From positions 104,979,142 through 105,043,141 of the forward strand of contig CM049306.1 in NCBI GenBank assembly GCA_026874595.1: 64,000 nucleotides of DNA. Direction: 5' to 3'. Positions 44,345 to 56,252 of the stretch are shown piece after piece (the stretch's first letter is position 1; every line of letters starts with the position of its first letter). The translations under genes were made by a program, and so were the position numbers. The notes beneath the pieces were generated by a model. The model ran no database searches. It was given only the letters and a program-made list of their open reading frames with translations, and had not been told where the DNA came from. Origin of the DNA: Sipunculus nudus. Taxonomy: Eukaryota > Annelida > Sipuncula > Golfingiida > Sipunculidae.

Positions 44345-47300
44345 CCTGTCTGTATCTGGTATGGAACTGTATTGTATTCATATGGAACAACAAATAGTAG
44401 AGGTGTTGCAATATTGTTGAGATATAATTTGAATATAGAAAGCTCAAAAGTATTGTATAATTCAGGGGAAGGGAGACTCTTATTTATTGAATTGTTCATT
44501 GATCAAGTCAGATATATATTAGTTAATGTTTATGCTCCAAATATTGCAAAAGACCAGGTTACCTTTTTCAAAAAGTTAAAAAACATTCTACAGGATTACA
44601 CTTCATTTGGGGATAGAATCTTGGTTGGAGGAGATTTATATATTGCTTTATGTAAAATTCTGGACAGAGAAGGGGGACAACTTTGTTCCAAAGACAAGGT
44701 TAGGAATGTGGTGAAAGAAATTATCAATGACTTTAATCTGTCTGATATTTGGCGAATTAAAAATCCTCTCAAAAGGGAATTCACTTGGAGATTAGTGAAA
44801 AGATAGCTTCAAGGCTTGATTTTTCGCTTATTTCAGAACAGTTGCAGGATTTTGTAAAAGAAACAAATATATTGCCATATGTAAAGTCAGACCACTCTGG
44901 TATTAAATTACAAATTAGTTTAGAAGTAATGGAGAACAACTATAAGGGTGCGGGGATCTGGAAACTAAACGTAGGGTTATTAGATAACCATAAGATAATG
45001 GAGAAGATAGTATCAGCCAAGTCTAAGTGGTTAGAAGAATATGAAAATGTGTCGGATCACAGGATTAAATGGGAAGCAATGAAATACAAAATAAGACAAT
45101 TTTTTATTAATAAAAGTAAGGAAAATAAACAACTTGCAAGTAAAAGGGAAGGAGATTTACAAAACAAGTTTAAAGATCTACAGATTAAAATAATTGATGC
45201 AGACAGTAATGCTAAAGAAGATTACATTAGGGAAATTCAGACAGTTAAACAAGAACTGGAGGAGATGGATAATTATAAAACCCAAGGTCTAATATTAAGG
45301 TCAAAAGTCAGGTGGATTGAGAAGGGAGAGAAAAGTTCAAAGTATTTTTTAAATTTAGAGAAAATTAATACTCTTGGGAAATGGGTTCGAAAATTAAAGA
45401 AAGACACAGGGGAGTTTACATCAGATCCTAAGGAGATTCTAAAGCTTGAACAAGAATTTTATACAAAGTTAAATTCATCAAATCTCTCTACATCGGTTGA
45501 CCAGATTGAACAGTATTTGTCTGATATTGATATTCCAATTCTTTCAAAAGAAGATCATGAATTTCTTAGTAAACCATTTACAATGGAAGAATGTCACCAA
45601 ACAATAAATTCAATTCATAACGGCAAGAGTCCTGGTAATGATGGGCTACCAATAGAATTTTACAAAAAACTTTGGTCACATTTTGGTCCTTTACTACTTG
45701 ATTCTTTTATTAAGTCACTTGTGGATGGAACATTATCCTCATCACAAAGACAAGCTGTCATTACTCTTCTGGATAAAAAGAAAGATCGTACTTTGTTGAG
45801 AAACTGGAGGCAAATTTCTCTTTTAATCACAGATTACAAAATAATATCAAAAACCTTAGCTAGAAGATTAACAAACATAATGCCAAAACTTATTCATCGT
45901 AATCAAATTGGATATGTAAAAGACAAATATATTGGAGAAAATATTAGATTTATAAATGAATTACTGGATTATACAAAAGAAAACAATATGTCTGGGATGA
46001 TTATCTCAGTGGATATGGAAAAAGCTTTTGACTCCTTAGAATGGGAGTTTTTGTTTGCAGTGCTTAAGAAATTCCAGTTTGACAATAAATTTGTATCATG
46101 GATTAAAGTCTTATATACAGATATTAGCAGCTGTATTATTAATAACAGAGTAACCTCTACATATTTTGAATTAGAAAGAGGTGTCAGACAGGGTGATCCT
46201 CTGTCCCCTTATATATTTATTTTAATTATGGAAATATGGCCACTAAAATAAGGGCAGATTCACATATAAATGGAATTTCAATTGGGACCGACCAAATAAA
46301 ATTATTACAATATGCAGACGACACAATAGCCACAGTGTCTGACATAAAATCTGGTAAGATATTATTAAGGAGAGTTGCGGAGTTTGGGAGGTACAGTGGT
46401 CTTAAGATAAATAGAGAGAAATCAGAAGGACTGTGGCTAGGAAAGACTAGATCCAATACAGCAAAGCCATTAGGTATAAGTTGGTCAAATAAGCCCACTA
46501 AACTCCTTGGAGTATATATATCTTATGATAAACAAGCATGTGATGCCCTTAATATAGAATTTAAGATAAATCAAATGAATAAGACATTAAAACTCTGGCG
46601 TCAAAGAAATTTAACACTTCAAGGAAAATTCAAATTGTTAAAAGTTTTGTTATATCAAAATTTCAATACATATTTTCAAATTGTAGTATCTCAGCTGAGT
46701 TTTAAAAAATAATCAATAAAAATATATTTAACTTTTTATTGAATGATGGAAGGGAAAGAATAAAGAGATCAGTGCTGATACAAGAACTAAGTAAAGGAGG
46801 CATGAAAGCACCACACTTAGTATCTATGGTTCTAGCTTCAAGAGTTCAGTGGATTAAGAGATATCTTAGGAGTGAAAGTAGACCATGGATACAGTTGTGG
46901 AATTACAATTTAAAGAAAGTCTGCAGTAATTTCCGCATTTTATTTGATTGTAACTATGACCCAAAATTGTTAAATTTAGATATGTTGGGGGATTTTTATA
47001 TACAGAGAGATCATACAGAGTTGGTATCTTTTAAAAATAGAGCATAAAAGAACAGTATATATGGCATGATCAACATTTTGTATGGAATGGAGAAACTATT
47101 TTTTGGCCGAGCTTTTATAAGATTGGCATTAAAAGAGTTCAGGATCTATTTGATGAATGGAACCATATTATCTCATTTGAATATTGGAGGTCAAAAGGAT
47201 TAAAAGGGGCTCATTTCCTTCAGTGGTACACATTAGTAGTTCAGGTAATGAAATTACAACTGAATAGAGAAAGTGATACTTTAAGTACTGAAACTGAAAG

Positions 47301-48005
47301 GAATGACAACAAAGAATGTATAGAAAGTTCCCAAAATGAATCATATGTAATGTGTCATAACCGAATGATTCCACTAAACAAAATGTCATCAAAACAGATA
47401 TATACTATTATAAAGCAAAAGTTGTGCCCTTGTCCACAGGTGAAACCTAAAGTGTCCAAATATGTAGTAATTACACCAGATAAATTGTTCTTGGGTTTAT
47501 CAGCTGCCACATAAAGTTTTATATGATACGAAGTCAGTGGTATTCCAATACAAGTTTTTACAAGATATTTTAGTTAATAATTATTGGTTTAAAAAAATGG
47601 AAAATTTAAGACTTTGATTATTGCACATTCTGTAATACAGATTGTGAAACATTAATGCATCTTTTCTGGGAATGCAGTATGACAAAACAGTTTTGGAATG
47701 AACTTGGAATATGGTGTCAGAGGCAAAAGATAAACTTAACAGTTCAGAAAAATGAAATATTTTATGGTAACAAAGAAGAAAAGGATTTAATAAATATCAT
47801 ATTAATTTTGGGTAAAAGATATATTGAGCAGTGCAGGAAGGCAAAAGAAAAGCTCAATGTTGAAGCCTGTATACAGTTTATATTGGAATATGAAAGACTT
47901 GAGTATTTTATAGCCAAGAAAAATAATAAAACTGACTTATTTAAAAAGAGAGCGGCAGAATATTTAGTTAAAAATCCGGTATTTTATCAGGAGGAAGAAT
48001 TGTAG
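44345..48005 (+). pseudogene. L1/Tx1-like LINE ORF2 (endonuclease-RT), decayed and 5'-truncated
   Basis: Reading frames in order: a partial endonuclease (YGTTNSRGVAIL, VNVYAPN, GGDLYIALC, IWRIKNP; 44345-44806); then SRLDFSLIS, SDHSGIKL and a long RT region (GKSPGNDGLPIEFYKKLW, DYKIISKTLARRL, DMEKAFDSLEWEF, GVRQGDPLSPYIF; to 46251); the catalytic LLQYADDT at 46305-46328; then LTLQGKFKLLKV; and a C-terminal LMHLFWECSMTKQFWNEL (about 47655). At least five frame changes or stops separate them, so no intact protein is made. The endonuclease N-terminus is absent because of the adjoining MULE insertion. The RT pattern with GYVKDKYIGENIRFI places it with the L1/Tx1 group. Confidence 0.85.
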
Positions 48006-48201
48006 TATATACATATGTAGTTATTTGACAAGTATGTGTGTATCCATGCAGGGGTATTTATGTGAAGTTAGGGGTAGGGGATGGTTTCATGTTAATGCAA
48101 CTTGTTAAAATGTACATGTACCGTTTCTAAGTTTATATGTATGCAGACTAGCATGAATGTTATTGCAAAAACATGTATTTTTCCTTGGAGTGAATAAAAA
48201 A

Positions 48202-48320
48202 AAGTTACAAGGTTCTAGGTCCAGCGGTTACGATTTGTGCCTGGTTAACGGACAGACAGACGGACGGACGCCGGACAAAGAGTGATCGCTAAAGCTCAGA
48301 TGACTTTCAGTCATTTTATC
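48202..48320 (+). repeat. right part of the interrupted palindrome-family repeat
   Basis: Starts with the duplicated target AAGTTACAAGGTTCT, then AGGTCCAGCGGTTACGATTT, GTTAACGGACAGACAGACGG, GGACAAAGAGTGATCGC and TAAAGCTCAGATGACTTTCA, the standard right end of the family. It completes the copy that begins at 36236. Confidence 0.75.
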
Positions 48321-50032
48321 AAATAAATGATTATTAATTAATCAGAAAAATAACTACAACTATTTAGAAAGTAGAATAATAATTGTAGTGATGGTCTATA
48401 TATTCCATAACTGTTTAACTTTACACACACTTCAACTATGTATGTGTGTGGTTAATTCCCATTGATCTCATTTGATCTCAAATATTTAATTTTGATGTAA
48501 CAGTAACCAATCAGTAACCTTTGGTGAGTTGGTTGTCAGAGTGGGAGTATGTTGTGAAAGTACATAGGCATTCACAAAACCAATTAATAGAATAACAATA
48601 ACCAGCCAGACAAATATAAAAAAAATTTGATATGAATTTTTTTTCAAATGTAGGAAATTATAATCAAAATAAATCATAACTATAAATCTAACTTTTGTAA
48701 AATCACAAATTCAGTGTTACATTTAACATTTTATTTAATTACTGTTGTGTGGAAGATTAAATACATTTTAAATGGTGTTTAAATATATATAAAATGTTAT
48801 TAAATTATTGCCATTTTAAATCTAGTATATGAGCTATATTGTTAATATGTTAAATAAACTGTTATTAAATTATTGTCATTTGTTGGATCTAGTCCCATTT
48901 GTTTGAACTATTGTGCAAAGAATGATGTCACTCTTGTGAAGTTTTCAGCTTCATTAATTTGTAGATGCATTATATTTAAAGTGATTTATCACATTATTAC
49001 TGGAACTATTTGGCATCTATTGGAGAGAATAACTGATAATATCTGGATAATAGTAACTAACTGATAATAAATATAGTGTGGTTTGTACCGATTATTGTGC
49101 GTATAGGACATTTTATGTAGTTTTTATGATTTATATGAAATAATATTAATGATTAATAATATATATCATGCTTTCTTTAAAGTATATTGTAACTGAAATG
49201 TTTCATGTACTGTGATCACTGAGTATGACAACTGACTCTCTATCAAACAGTCTTAAGTAAACTTATTAAAGGTTACTGTTATAACCTGACAAGTTCAAAG
49301 GTAATCAGCCACACACAGTCGCACAAGGCTATCTTACTAATAACAAATAACTTAAAATATGTAAAACTTTGCTAACAAGCATGGTTTGGCTATACATATT
49401 GTGTATTTAATATTTATATGAAAAGGTTACAGTTATATAAATAATAAACTCTTTAAAAGTTACTGTAATGTGGATACTGAAAATAAATTGTCAATGGTAT
49501 ATATACACATCATCAACCAAGTAATTTCTCTACTGCACATATAATCAGATAATGGCTTGGTAGGTTATCAGTTAATCTGTTTATACAGCTGTTCATCTAA
49601 TGAGATGGTATGGTGTGGCTGGCTGTGTACTGTTGCACACAGGATGACTATATACGGCTGGCAGTACTGCCAACCAGACCACACTGCCAACCAGACCAGA
49701 AGTGTTTTAGACCCTATTGTTGTAATTTGTCAGTTTCTATGAAATCCATATTGAAATATATTTTTTATTCTGAAAGTCATGCACTATCCACAATCTAAAT
49801 AATATATGGTATCAACAGGTAGAATTCCATATGTAACAGTATTTGTTGTTAATGTAACTGGAATGTTCTAAACAATCAAAATTATTATATCTTGATAAAG
49901 ATTAATATATTACAGACACATAGCTTTTAGCTATCTACATCATATACTATAGCTCTCTTTAAAGATTATAAAAGCTTCTTTATATCATTTTCATCTTTCA
50001 TCTACTACATTTAATTATATAGAACACACACA

Positions 50033-50034
<2 letters not shown>
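48321..50034. other. no gene seen
   Basis: AT-rich non-coding sequence. Small duplications occur (TTAAATTATTG blocks at about 48798 and 48866; ACTGCCAACCAGACCA twice at about 49665-49700). No transposon ends recognised. Confidence 0.4.
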
Positions 50035-50066
<32 letters not shown>

Positions 50067-50510
50067 TGAACATAAATCAGAGAAAATCGTTCCAATGCCA
50101 ATGGAGATAGAAACTATGACCTTCCGATTGCCGGTCGTCTGCTCTATAATCACTGAGCTGAAACAGATCCCCGACCCCTCTGTGTATTTGCACACTCTTA
50201 TAGGAAACAGCGATAAGATGTCACAACAGTGACGTCCGAGTGCTACAAACCACATGTGTCGACACATGACTATATTTCAATGTCGACACTGTAAATGTGT
50301 GCAAATACAGAGGGTCTGGGGATATGTTGTTGCTCAGTGATAGAGCAGCCGGCTGACTATCCGCAGGGCATGGGTTCGATTCCATTGGCAGGGAACATTT
50401 CTGTGAATTGATGTTTCATTTCTGTATACAATAAACCAGCATGGTTATTCTTGCATCTCTCTATAAAACACACACATACACACACACATATATATATATG
50501 TGTGTGTGAA
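50035..50510. repeat. divergent pair of tRNA-derived SINEs within mirrored microsatellites
   Basis: A minus-strand copy (about 50085-50197) and a plus-strand copy (about 50298-50395) face away from each other. Each reads GTGTGCAAATACA(CA)GAGGG, GGGGAT-TGTT, then GCTCAGTGAT-AGAGCAG (A-box) and a T-arm-like region. The plus copy has an intact B-box GGGTTCGATTCC. On the outer sides are mirrored microsatellites, (TA)n(TG)n on the left and (CA)n(TA)n on the right. The acceptor stems do not pair, so neither is a functional tRNA gene. Confidence 0.7.
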
Positions 50511-50710
50511 CCTGAAAGTAAACTCTAAGGATTGTAAGTTCTGGAACATTGGCAAAATTGGGCTACCGAATTTCAAAGAACATTCAAATCTTCAACTTTC
50601 CAGTAACAGGAAATACTTAAAGGAGACTTTTATTTGGAGTAATGTCAGATATAGCCTTGTAAAGTCTATAACAAGTATCACAAGACGTATCTCTGCATCT
50701 AAACATATAT

Positions 50711-50754
50711 TTATATCTTACAGATTTAACCATTAAGATCAATGGGATGGGCAT
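50711..50754 (+). other. left half of a short ORF interrupted by the LINE
   Basis: TATATCTTACAG at 50711-50722 looks like an acceptor. The frame TIKINGMGISFLT then runs into the target duplication and continues on the far side of the LINE (57332-57426) as YQLHYSCRSNIKTDGRFGQI, with a stop after KQFKL. Without the LINE this is one open frame of about 45 codons. It could be an old exon or chance; I recognise no family. Confidence 0.25.
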
Positions 50755-50768
50755 AAGTTTTCTTACTT
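50755..50768 (+). repeat. target-site duplication of the 6.5-kb LINE, left copy
   Basis: AAGTTTTCTTACTT, repeated exactly at 57318-57331. The last Ts merge with the poly(T) tract. Confidence 0.9.
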
Positions 50769-50820
50769 TTTTTTTTTTTTTTTTTTTTTATTAAACCAAA
50801 AATACATAAAACAATAACAT

Positions 50821-51240
50821 AAAGACAGTATACAACATACAACATACAACATAAAATATATTGCTTCTACATAATAAATCTGGATCGTATTATTCTTAAA
50901 TCAAAAGTCTCTGTTCCGGATACCTAACATCATGTCCATCATGAATTTGATTATAGTTGTTAATAATACTGTGATCCAATATGTCCAAGAATATGTGTTC
51001 TGTATTAATTTACAAAAGAATACATATAACAAAAACATAAAGACAGTATACAACTTGCGACATTCAATATAATTCTTCTACTTAATACCCTGGATAATAT
51101 TATTTTTATATCTAAAGTCTCTGTTCAGGCTACCTAACATTCATCATGAATTGGATTATAGTTGTTTATAAAAATTATGATCAAGTATGTTAAAGAACGT
51201 AATGGTTTCTCCTGAACAGCGCTGTATAGATTTATAGTGA
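50821..51240 (-). repeat. tandem duplication in the LINE 3' region
   Basis: Two diverged copies of about 218 bp (AAAGACAGTATACAAC at 50821 and 51039; AAAGTCTCTGTTC and ACCTAACAT follow in both). It lies between the ORF2 stop and the poly(A). Confidence 0.75.
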
Positions 51241-51494
51241 TGATCTTTTTAACTGTGTACAGTATGAAAACAAAAACGCATGCTTAATAATTAGCATCAA
51301 AGGCTGTTTTCTGCAGATAGATGAATGTAATATTTGTAAAACCCCACACAATCTCATGATGATAATACTAGTATATCTGTGTCTCAGTTAAATAAAATAT
51401 TTAAACAAAATACTCAAATTTAATTTAAGATATACTAAAAATATGATAAACTAAAAAAAAAATGAAAGAATAGCAAATTTTAGTGGAATTGAAA

Positions 51495-54400
51495 CTAAGT
51501 TTGTAGAGTATGAGAAATAAAACATTTCATTGGTGACCACTTTTTCTCGTGGTGATCCAGTTTGTTTTTGCTGACAGCTATATATTTTTCTACTGTATGT
51601 ATTTCACTGATGAATTCTTTCAGAGTCACAACTGTTGGTTTTTGTTTATTGCATCTGCTCACATATATATGTCTCTTTACTAGTAGAGTCAGTAGGTTTA
51701 TCGAGTCATTATCATAACATCCCAGCATTGCAGTTTCAGCTGTCAACTGAAAAGAATTGTCTAAAAAGCCGAATAGTTTTAATTGTTTAATTATTTCATT
51801 CCATAAATATTTGGAAAATGGACAATCCCAGAATAAATGCAACAGAGATTCTTTTTCATTTATACAAAAAAGTGCATTCAGCTGAATCAATTTTGTTAAT
51901 TTTATGTAAAAAAGGATTCAGAGTTACACAGCGATGTAGTAACCGGAATTGAAAATATCTGAGTGGAACTGATATGGTTGAAAAATAAATGTGTTTAAAG
52001 CCCTTATAAACATTGACATCTGAATCTAGATCTAACTCTGCCTTCCATTTGGCAGTGATTTTTTCAGGCAATACTGCTTTCTGCATTATTAAATCATTAT
52101 AAGTTAACTTGACAGGTCTTTCCATTGTCATAAGATTGTCTATTTTGAAAACATGTTGTTTTACCTGGTTTTGTTCATGGTGTTGCTTGATAACATTTTT
52201 CCAGCCAAGAGGGATGGAGCGAAGTAAACCATTATAGCTTACAAAATCAATGTGCACTTTATATTTTCTACAAAATGCATGGTGACTTAACCATGAGATA
52301 TTATTTCCTATTTTTGTGACCAAGTCTGAGATATATAAAACCCCTGCTGAGTAGAGTTTCTTTATAAATATTATCTGTCTCCCTCTCTTGATATATGAAT
52401 TAAACCAAAGAAATTGTGACATAATATCAGCATAATTTAACGGAGCTTTATGGTTAAAGTAACACCACTGGAACATTACATCTTCCCAGAATGTTGAAGG
52501 CTTATTCAATATGTGTTTTATATCCTCTGGTGCAACGTTACAACGAAAAGAATGGGTACCCAATTTAAAATAGGACAAAACAAATTGCCTCCATGCATTA
52601 TTCTCAGATTTGCTTATCAACCTTTTAATCCATGAGATTTTTAGTGCTGTACTTTGGGTTAATAAATGTATCATGTTCAATCCCCCATTTTTGGGAGCAG
52701 AAATTAATGTGTTTCTTTTCACCAGTTCTCTTCCATAACCCCAAATAAATCTGAATAACATTTTCTCAACCTGTCTATAGATTTCTTTCGGAGGGTTTGG
52801 AAGGACTGATAAAAGATAAATAAATTTAGAAATTATTAAACTTTTTGTTATTGTTATCCTTCCAATTGGGGTCAGTTTTCTCTGAGACCACACAGTTATT
52901 ACATTTTTTATTTTTTCTATTTTTGGTAAGTAATTAATATTAATTATATTTTGCGATGATGGAGTGATAGTTATTCCTAATACACTGACCTGTTCATAAG
53001 ACCATTTAAGATTTAGTTTTTTTACTTCATCTTCTTCTACATAATTGCCCTTTTTAAGGGGCATTATTGTTGTTTTTTCTAGGTTAATCCTCAAACCAGA
53101 AAACATACTGAATTCCTTTAAAGTATGGAGTGCTTCTTTCATACTTTCAGTATCTGTTACTAATAAAATAGTATCATCTGCATATTGTGCAATTTTAATC
53201 ATATTATTTTGAATATTAATACCTTTTATTTTCTTATTTGCTCTCACTGCATCAGCCAATAACTCCACACAAAGTACAAATAAATATGGAGAAACAGGAC
53301 ACCCTTGACGTACTCCTCTAGATACTGAAAAAAATTCAGAGAAATATCCATTATTAGTCACACAGCTGCTTATGTTATGATAAAGAGTTTTTATCATTGA
53401 TATTATATTTTTGTCAATGTTCATAATTTCCAAAGCTGTATATATATAGTCCCATTCTAAAAAATCAAAGGCTTTTTCAAAATCGATTGTCATAAGAAAG
53501 GCTTTTTGATTATTATACTTTACATGGTCTATTAGAGTAAGCACTTTATTAATATTTTCTCCTATATACCTCCCTTTGATAAATCCAGTCTGGTCATCAT
53601 CAACTAATTGTTTAATTATTTGTTTTATCCTATTTGCAATAGTTTTTGAAATTATCTTGTAATCACAATTTAGTAGTGTCAGTGGCCGCCAGTTTTTCAA
53701 ATATTGAAGGTTTTTCCCTTTTTCAGGCAACAGGCTAATTATTCCCTGTCTTTGTGTTATCGATAATGAACCAGTTCTAAAACTATAATTGAGGGCATTC
53801 GTAAAGTACTTTTTAAGATCACTCCAAAAATATTTATAAAATTCTGCTTGTAGGCCATCAGATCCAGGCGATTTACCATTCGAAAAAGATTTTAAGCTAT
53901 TGAACAATTCATTTTCTGTCAATTCTGTTGGCCATGTAATCTTTAGTACTTTCTTAACTTGTAAATTATATTTTTTAATAAAAGAAAAAAGATTGCTGAT
54001 GTTATGCGTTTTATCTGATGTATAAAGTTTTTCATAAAAGTACTTTTCTTCCTGTAGTATCTCATTTGGATCTGATATTATATTACCGTTTATGTTCAAA
54101 TTGCTTATCACTTTTTTATTAAAGTTACGTTTTTCCAAATTAAAAAAATATTTTGTTGATTTCTCACCTTCTCCATACCATCTGATTTTACTTCTAATAA
54201 TAGCACCTTTAGTTTTTTCTTCTATGAATTTATTTAGCTTTTTTTCTAATTCTTTAACTTCCTTTTGTGTGTCTTCATTCTGAATATTAGCATTTTTTTA
54301 TTTTATCAAATCTTGTTCTAATTCAGATATCTGAATTTTAATGTGTTTCTGCTTTATGATACCATGACTAATACTTGTTCTTCTTATTGCCATTTTTATG

Positions 54401-55257
54401 GTGTCCCATAACAAGGATGGATTCGCATCTTTATTTTCTTCGACTGTTGTCTGTATACAGTTTTTAATTTTCTTCACGAATTCTTCGTCATTTAATAGGG
54501 AAACATTAAATTTCCAGAACCCAGGGCCTCTCTGGTTTTGGGAATATGTGATATTTATATCGATGGCCGAGTGGTCAGTTTTAAAACCAGGAAATATAGA
54601 TGAACTTTTTGTATATTTGATTAGATCTCTAGATAACAGAAAATAATCTAACCTACTTGCAGTATAGTTAGGGATTAGACGCATCCAAGTGTACTGTTTT
54701 TTCTTTGGATTGAGATATCGCCATATGTCGATCAGATCTAGTTCGTCCATCCATTCATTAACTGATTTAATTACCTGGTTTCCTGTGGTGCAATTACTTG
54801 TTCTATCATATGCTGGATTTAAAACTATGTTCCAATCACCACCTATCACATTACTGTTGTTATGGCTGTTCTCAATTTTATCAAAAATGTTTGAATAAAA
54901 TTTTACATCCATTATATTTGGACCATATATATTTGTTAAGTTTAACCGCACATTCCCAATGGTGATGTCAATTATAATAACCCTACCATCTTCATCTTTG
55001 TATACATTATGAATTTCATGTGACACTCTGTTCTTTATCATAATTGCCACACCCCGGGCATTGGAGCTGCCATGATTAAAAATGAAAATGTGTCCCCATT
55101 CTGCTCTCCATTGAGCAGCGGTAGCAGAGGAACTATGAGTTTCCTGCAAAAATATTATTCCATGATCTTTTTGCTGCAGCCAATAAAACACCTGTCTGCG
55201 TTTGTTGTAGTTGTTTAAGCCTCTCACATTGAGAGAAAGTATACTTAAATCCACCAT
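51495..55257 (-). pseudogene. LINE ORF2: endonuclease, reverse transcriptase and C-terminal cysteine motif, two lesions
   Basis: Starts MVDLSILSLNVRGLNN at 55257. The AP-type endonuclease has all main motifs: FLQETHSSS, NIYGPN, GGDWNIV, SRLDYFLLS and TDHSAI. The RT follows with GKSPGSDGLQAEFYKYFW, DYKIISKTIANRI, FIKGRYIGENI, TIDFEKAFD, GVRQGCPVSPYLF and the catalytic QYADDT (53173-53184). The C-terminus has C-x-x-C-like HLFWDCPFSKYLWNEI. Two lesions are visible: an in-frame TAA at 54298-54300 between endonuclease and RT, and a one-base excess in a T6 run (minus strand; 51866-51871) that shifts the frame before the C-terminal motif. The span of 3763 bases equals 1254 codons plus one, as expected of a single frame with one inserted base. 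ORF2 supplies target nicking and cDNA synthesis. Confidence 0.93.
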
Positions 55258-56252
55258 TATTAATTATATCAAAAGAAGAGAAAAAATTAGGTATGCTTCA
55301 CAGCTATAAGGAAGAGTTAATTTGTGTATGACACTTACATGTGACTTAGAGAATAAGTTGGTATAACTGTTTATGCTATACAAAATAGGCACCTGATGGG
55401 CAGAAAATACATAAAATTGCACGGTTATTTGACCAAAGAAACATTTGTTCTCCCAACGAGGAGACAATATTTCGACTAAAAGATATAAAGTACATCTTTC
55501 AATTGTAGTATAAACACTTATGTCAGAACAATAGACTAAATTTGTAAAGTGTGACATGTTAAAATTAGTTATATTACTGTCGTGTGGAAATTGAGGTGAC
55601 ACAATACAGATCCTGATATAATTAAAAATGATATATTATCATCAGATCACTATTGTGTTTAATTATACACTGTGTAAATTTCAGTAAATATCGTACGTTA
55701 GATCCTCTGGTTATTTTATGTATAATATCAGAGGTATGGTATTGCCGTTGGTTGGGATAGTAAGAGTTACTGCATGCTATTAATATTATTCTTACTGATT
55801 TTGATATAATTATAGACATTGTATGTGCAGAAGGGCCAGGGTAATATCCAAGCTTGAGTGGAATAATTAAAGCTAACGAGTCTCGTACTGTATGAACATA
55901 AAACAAAAAATACATAGTTACATATAACATTAAAAACTTACAAGTTCCCCACATGACTTTAACTGCGTTCTGAGTCTTACTATACAATCCAGTCTTTAGA
56001 AACCATGTCATTGTCAGCATCCCACATATTCGCTCATGTTTACGAGTCGCCAAGGTTAGTAACGTCCTTGAACTTCAATGTGCTGCCACCTATCAGCTTC
56101 GTCACTAAATAAACGAAAGTGTCGCCGCCTGTCTATAAAGTTTCTCACTAATGGTGGCTCCTCCTGCACATGCGCAGTTCGTGCACCACGTGGCAGCTCC
56201 GTCATGGTAGAATGCTTCACAAACCTATGGATTAGATATGGAAAAACAGCCG
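55258..56252 (-). other. long ORF1-ORF2 spacer of the LINE
   Basis: About 1 kb separates the two LINE ORFs. It contains two open stretches in the LINE sense (55622-56053, 143 codons; 55264-55602, 112 codons) with no recognisable domain. It may be untranslated, carry an internal ribosome entry region, or represent an extra insertion. Confidence 0.5.

Larger units (their letters stand above)
37807..48201 (+). mobile_element. L1/Tx1-like LINE insertion, itself interrupted by a MULE-type transposon
   Basis: It is flanked by AAGTTACAAGATTCT (37792-37806) and AAGTTACAAGGTTCT (48202-48216), a 14/15 target duplication. The right boundary is preceded by GAATAAAAAAA, a short poly(A) tail. The left end leads into an ORF1-like start (37902), and the right part holds endonuclease-RT reading frames (44345-48005). 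Between about 38250 and 44340 is foreign sequence including MULE transposase exons on the opposite strand. The C-terminal part of ORF1 and the start of the endonuclease are missing, so the inner insertion was accompanied by a deletion. Confidence 0.7.

Noticed and set aside
44249-44345. start of the LINE endonuclease ORF at 44249
   Set aside because: The first about 95 bases are antisense to the MULE exon (SRAKRW...DGTFK on the minus strand is far better conserved). LINE homology begins only near 44345.
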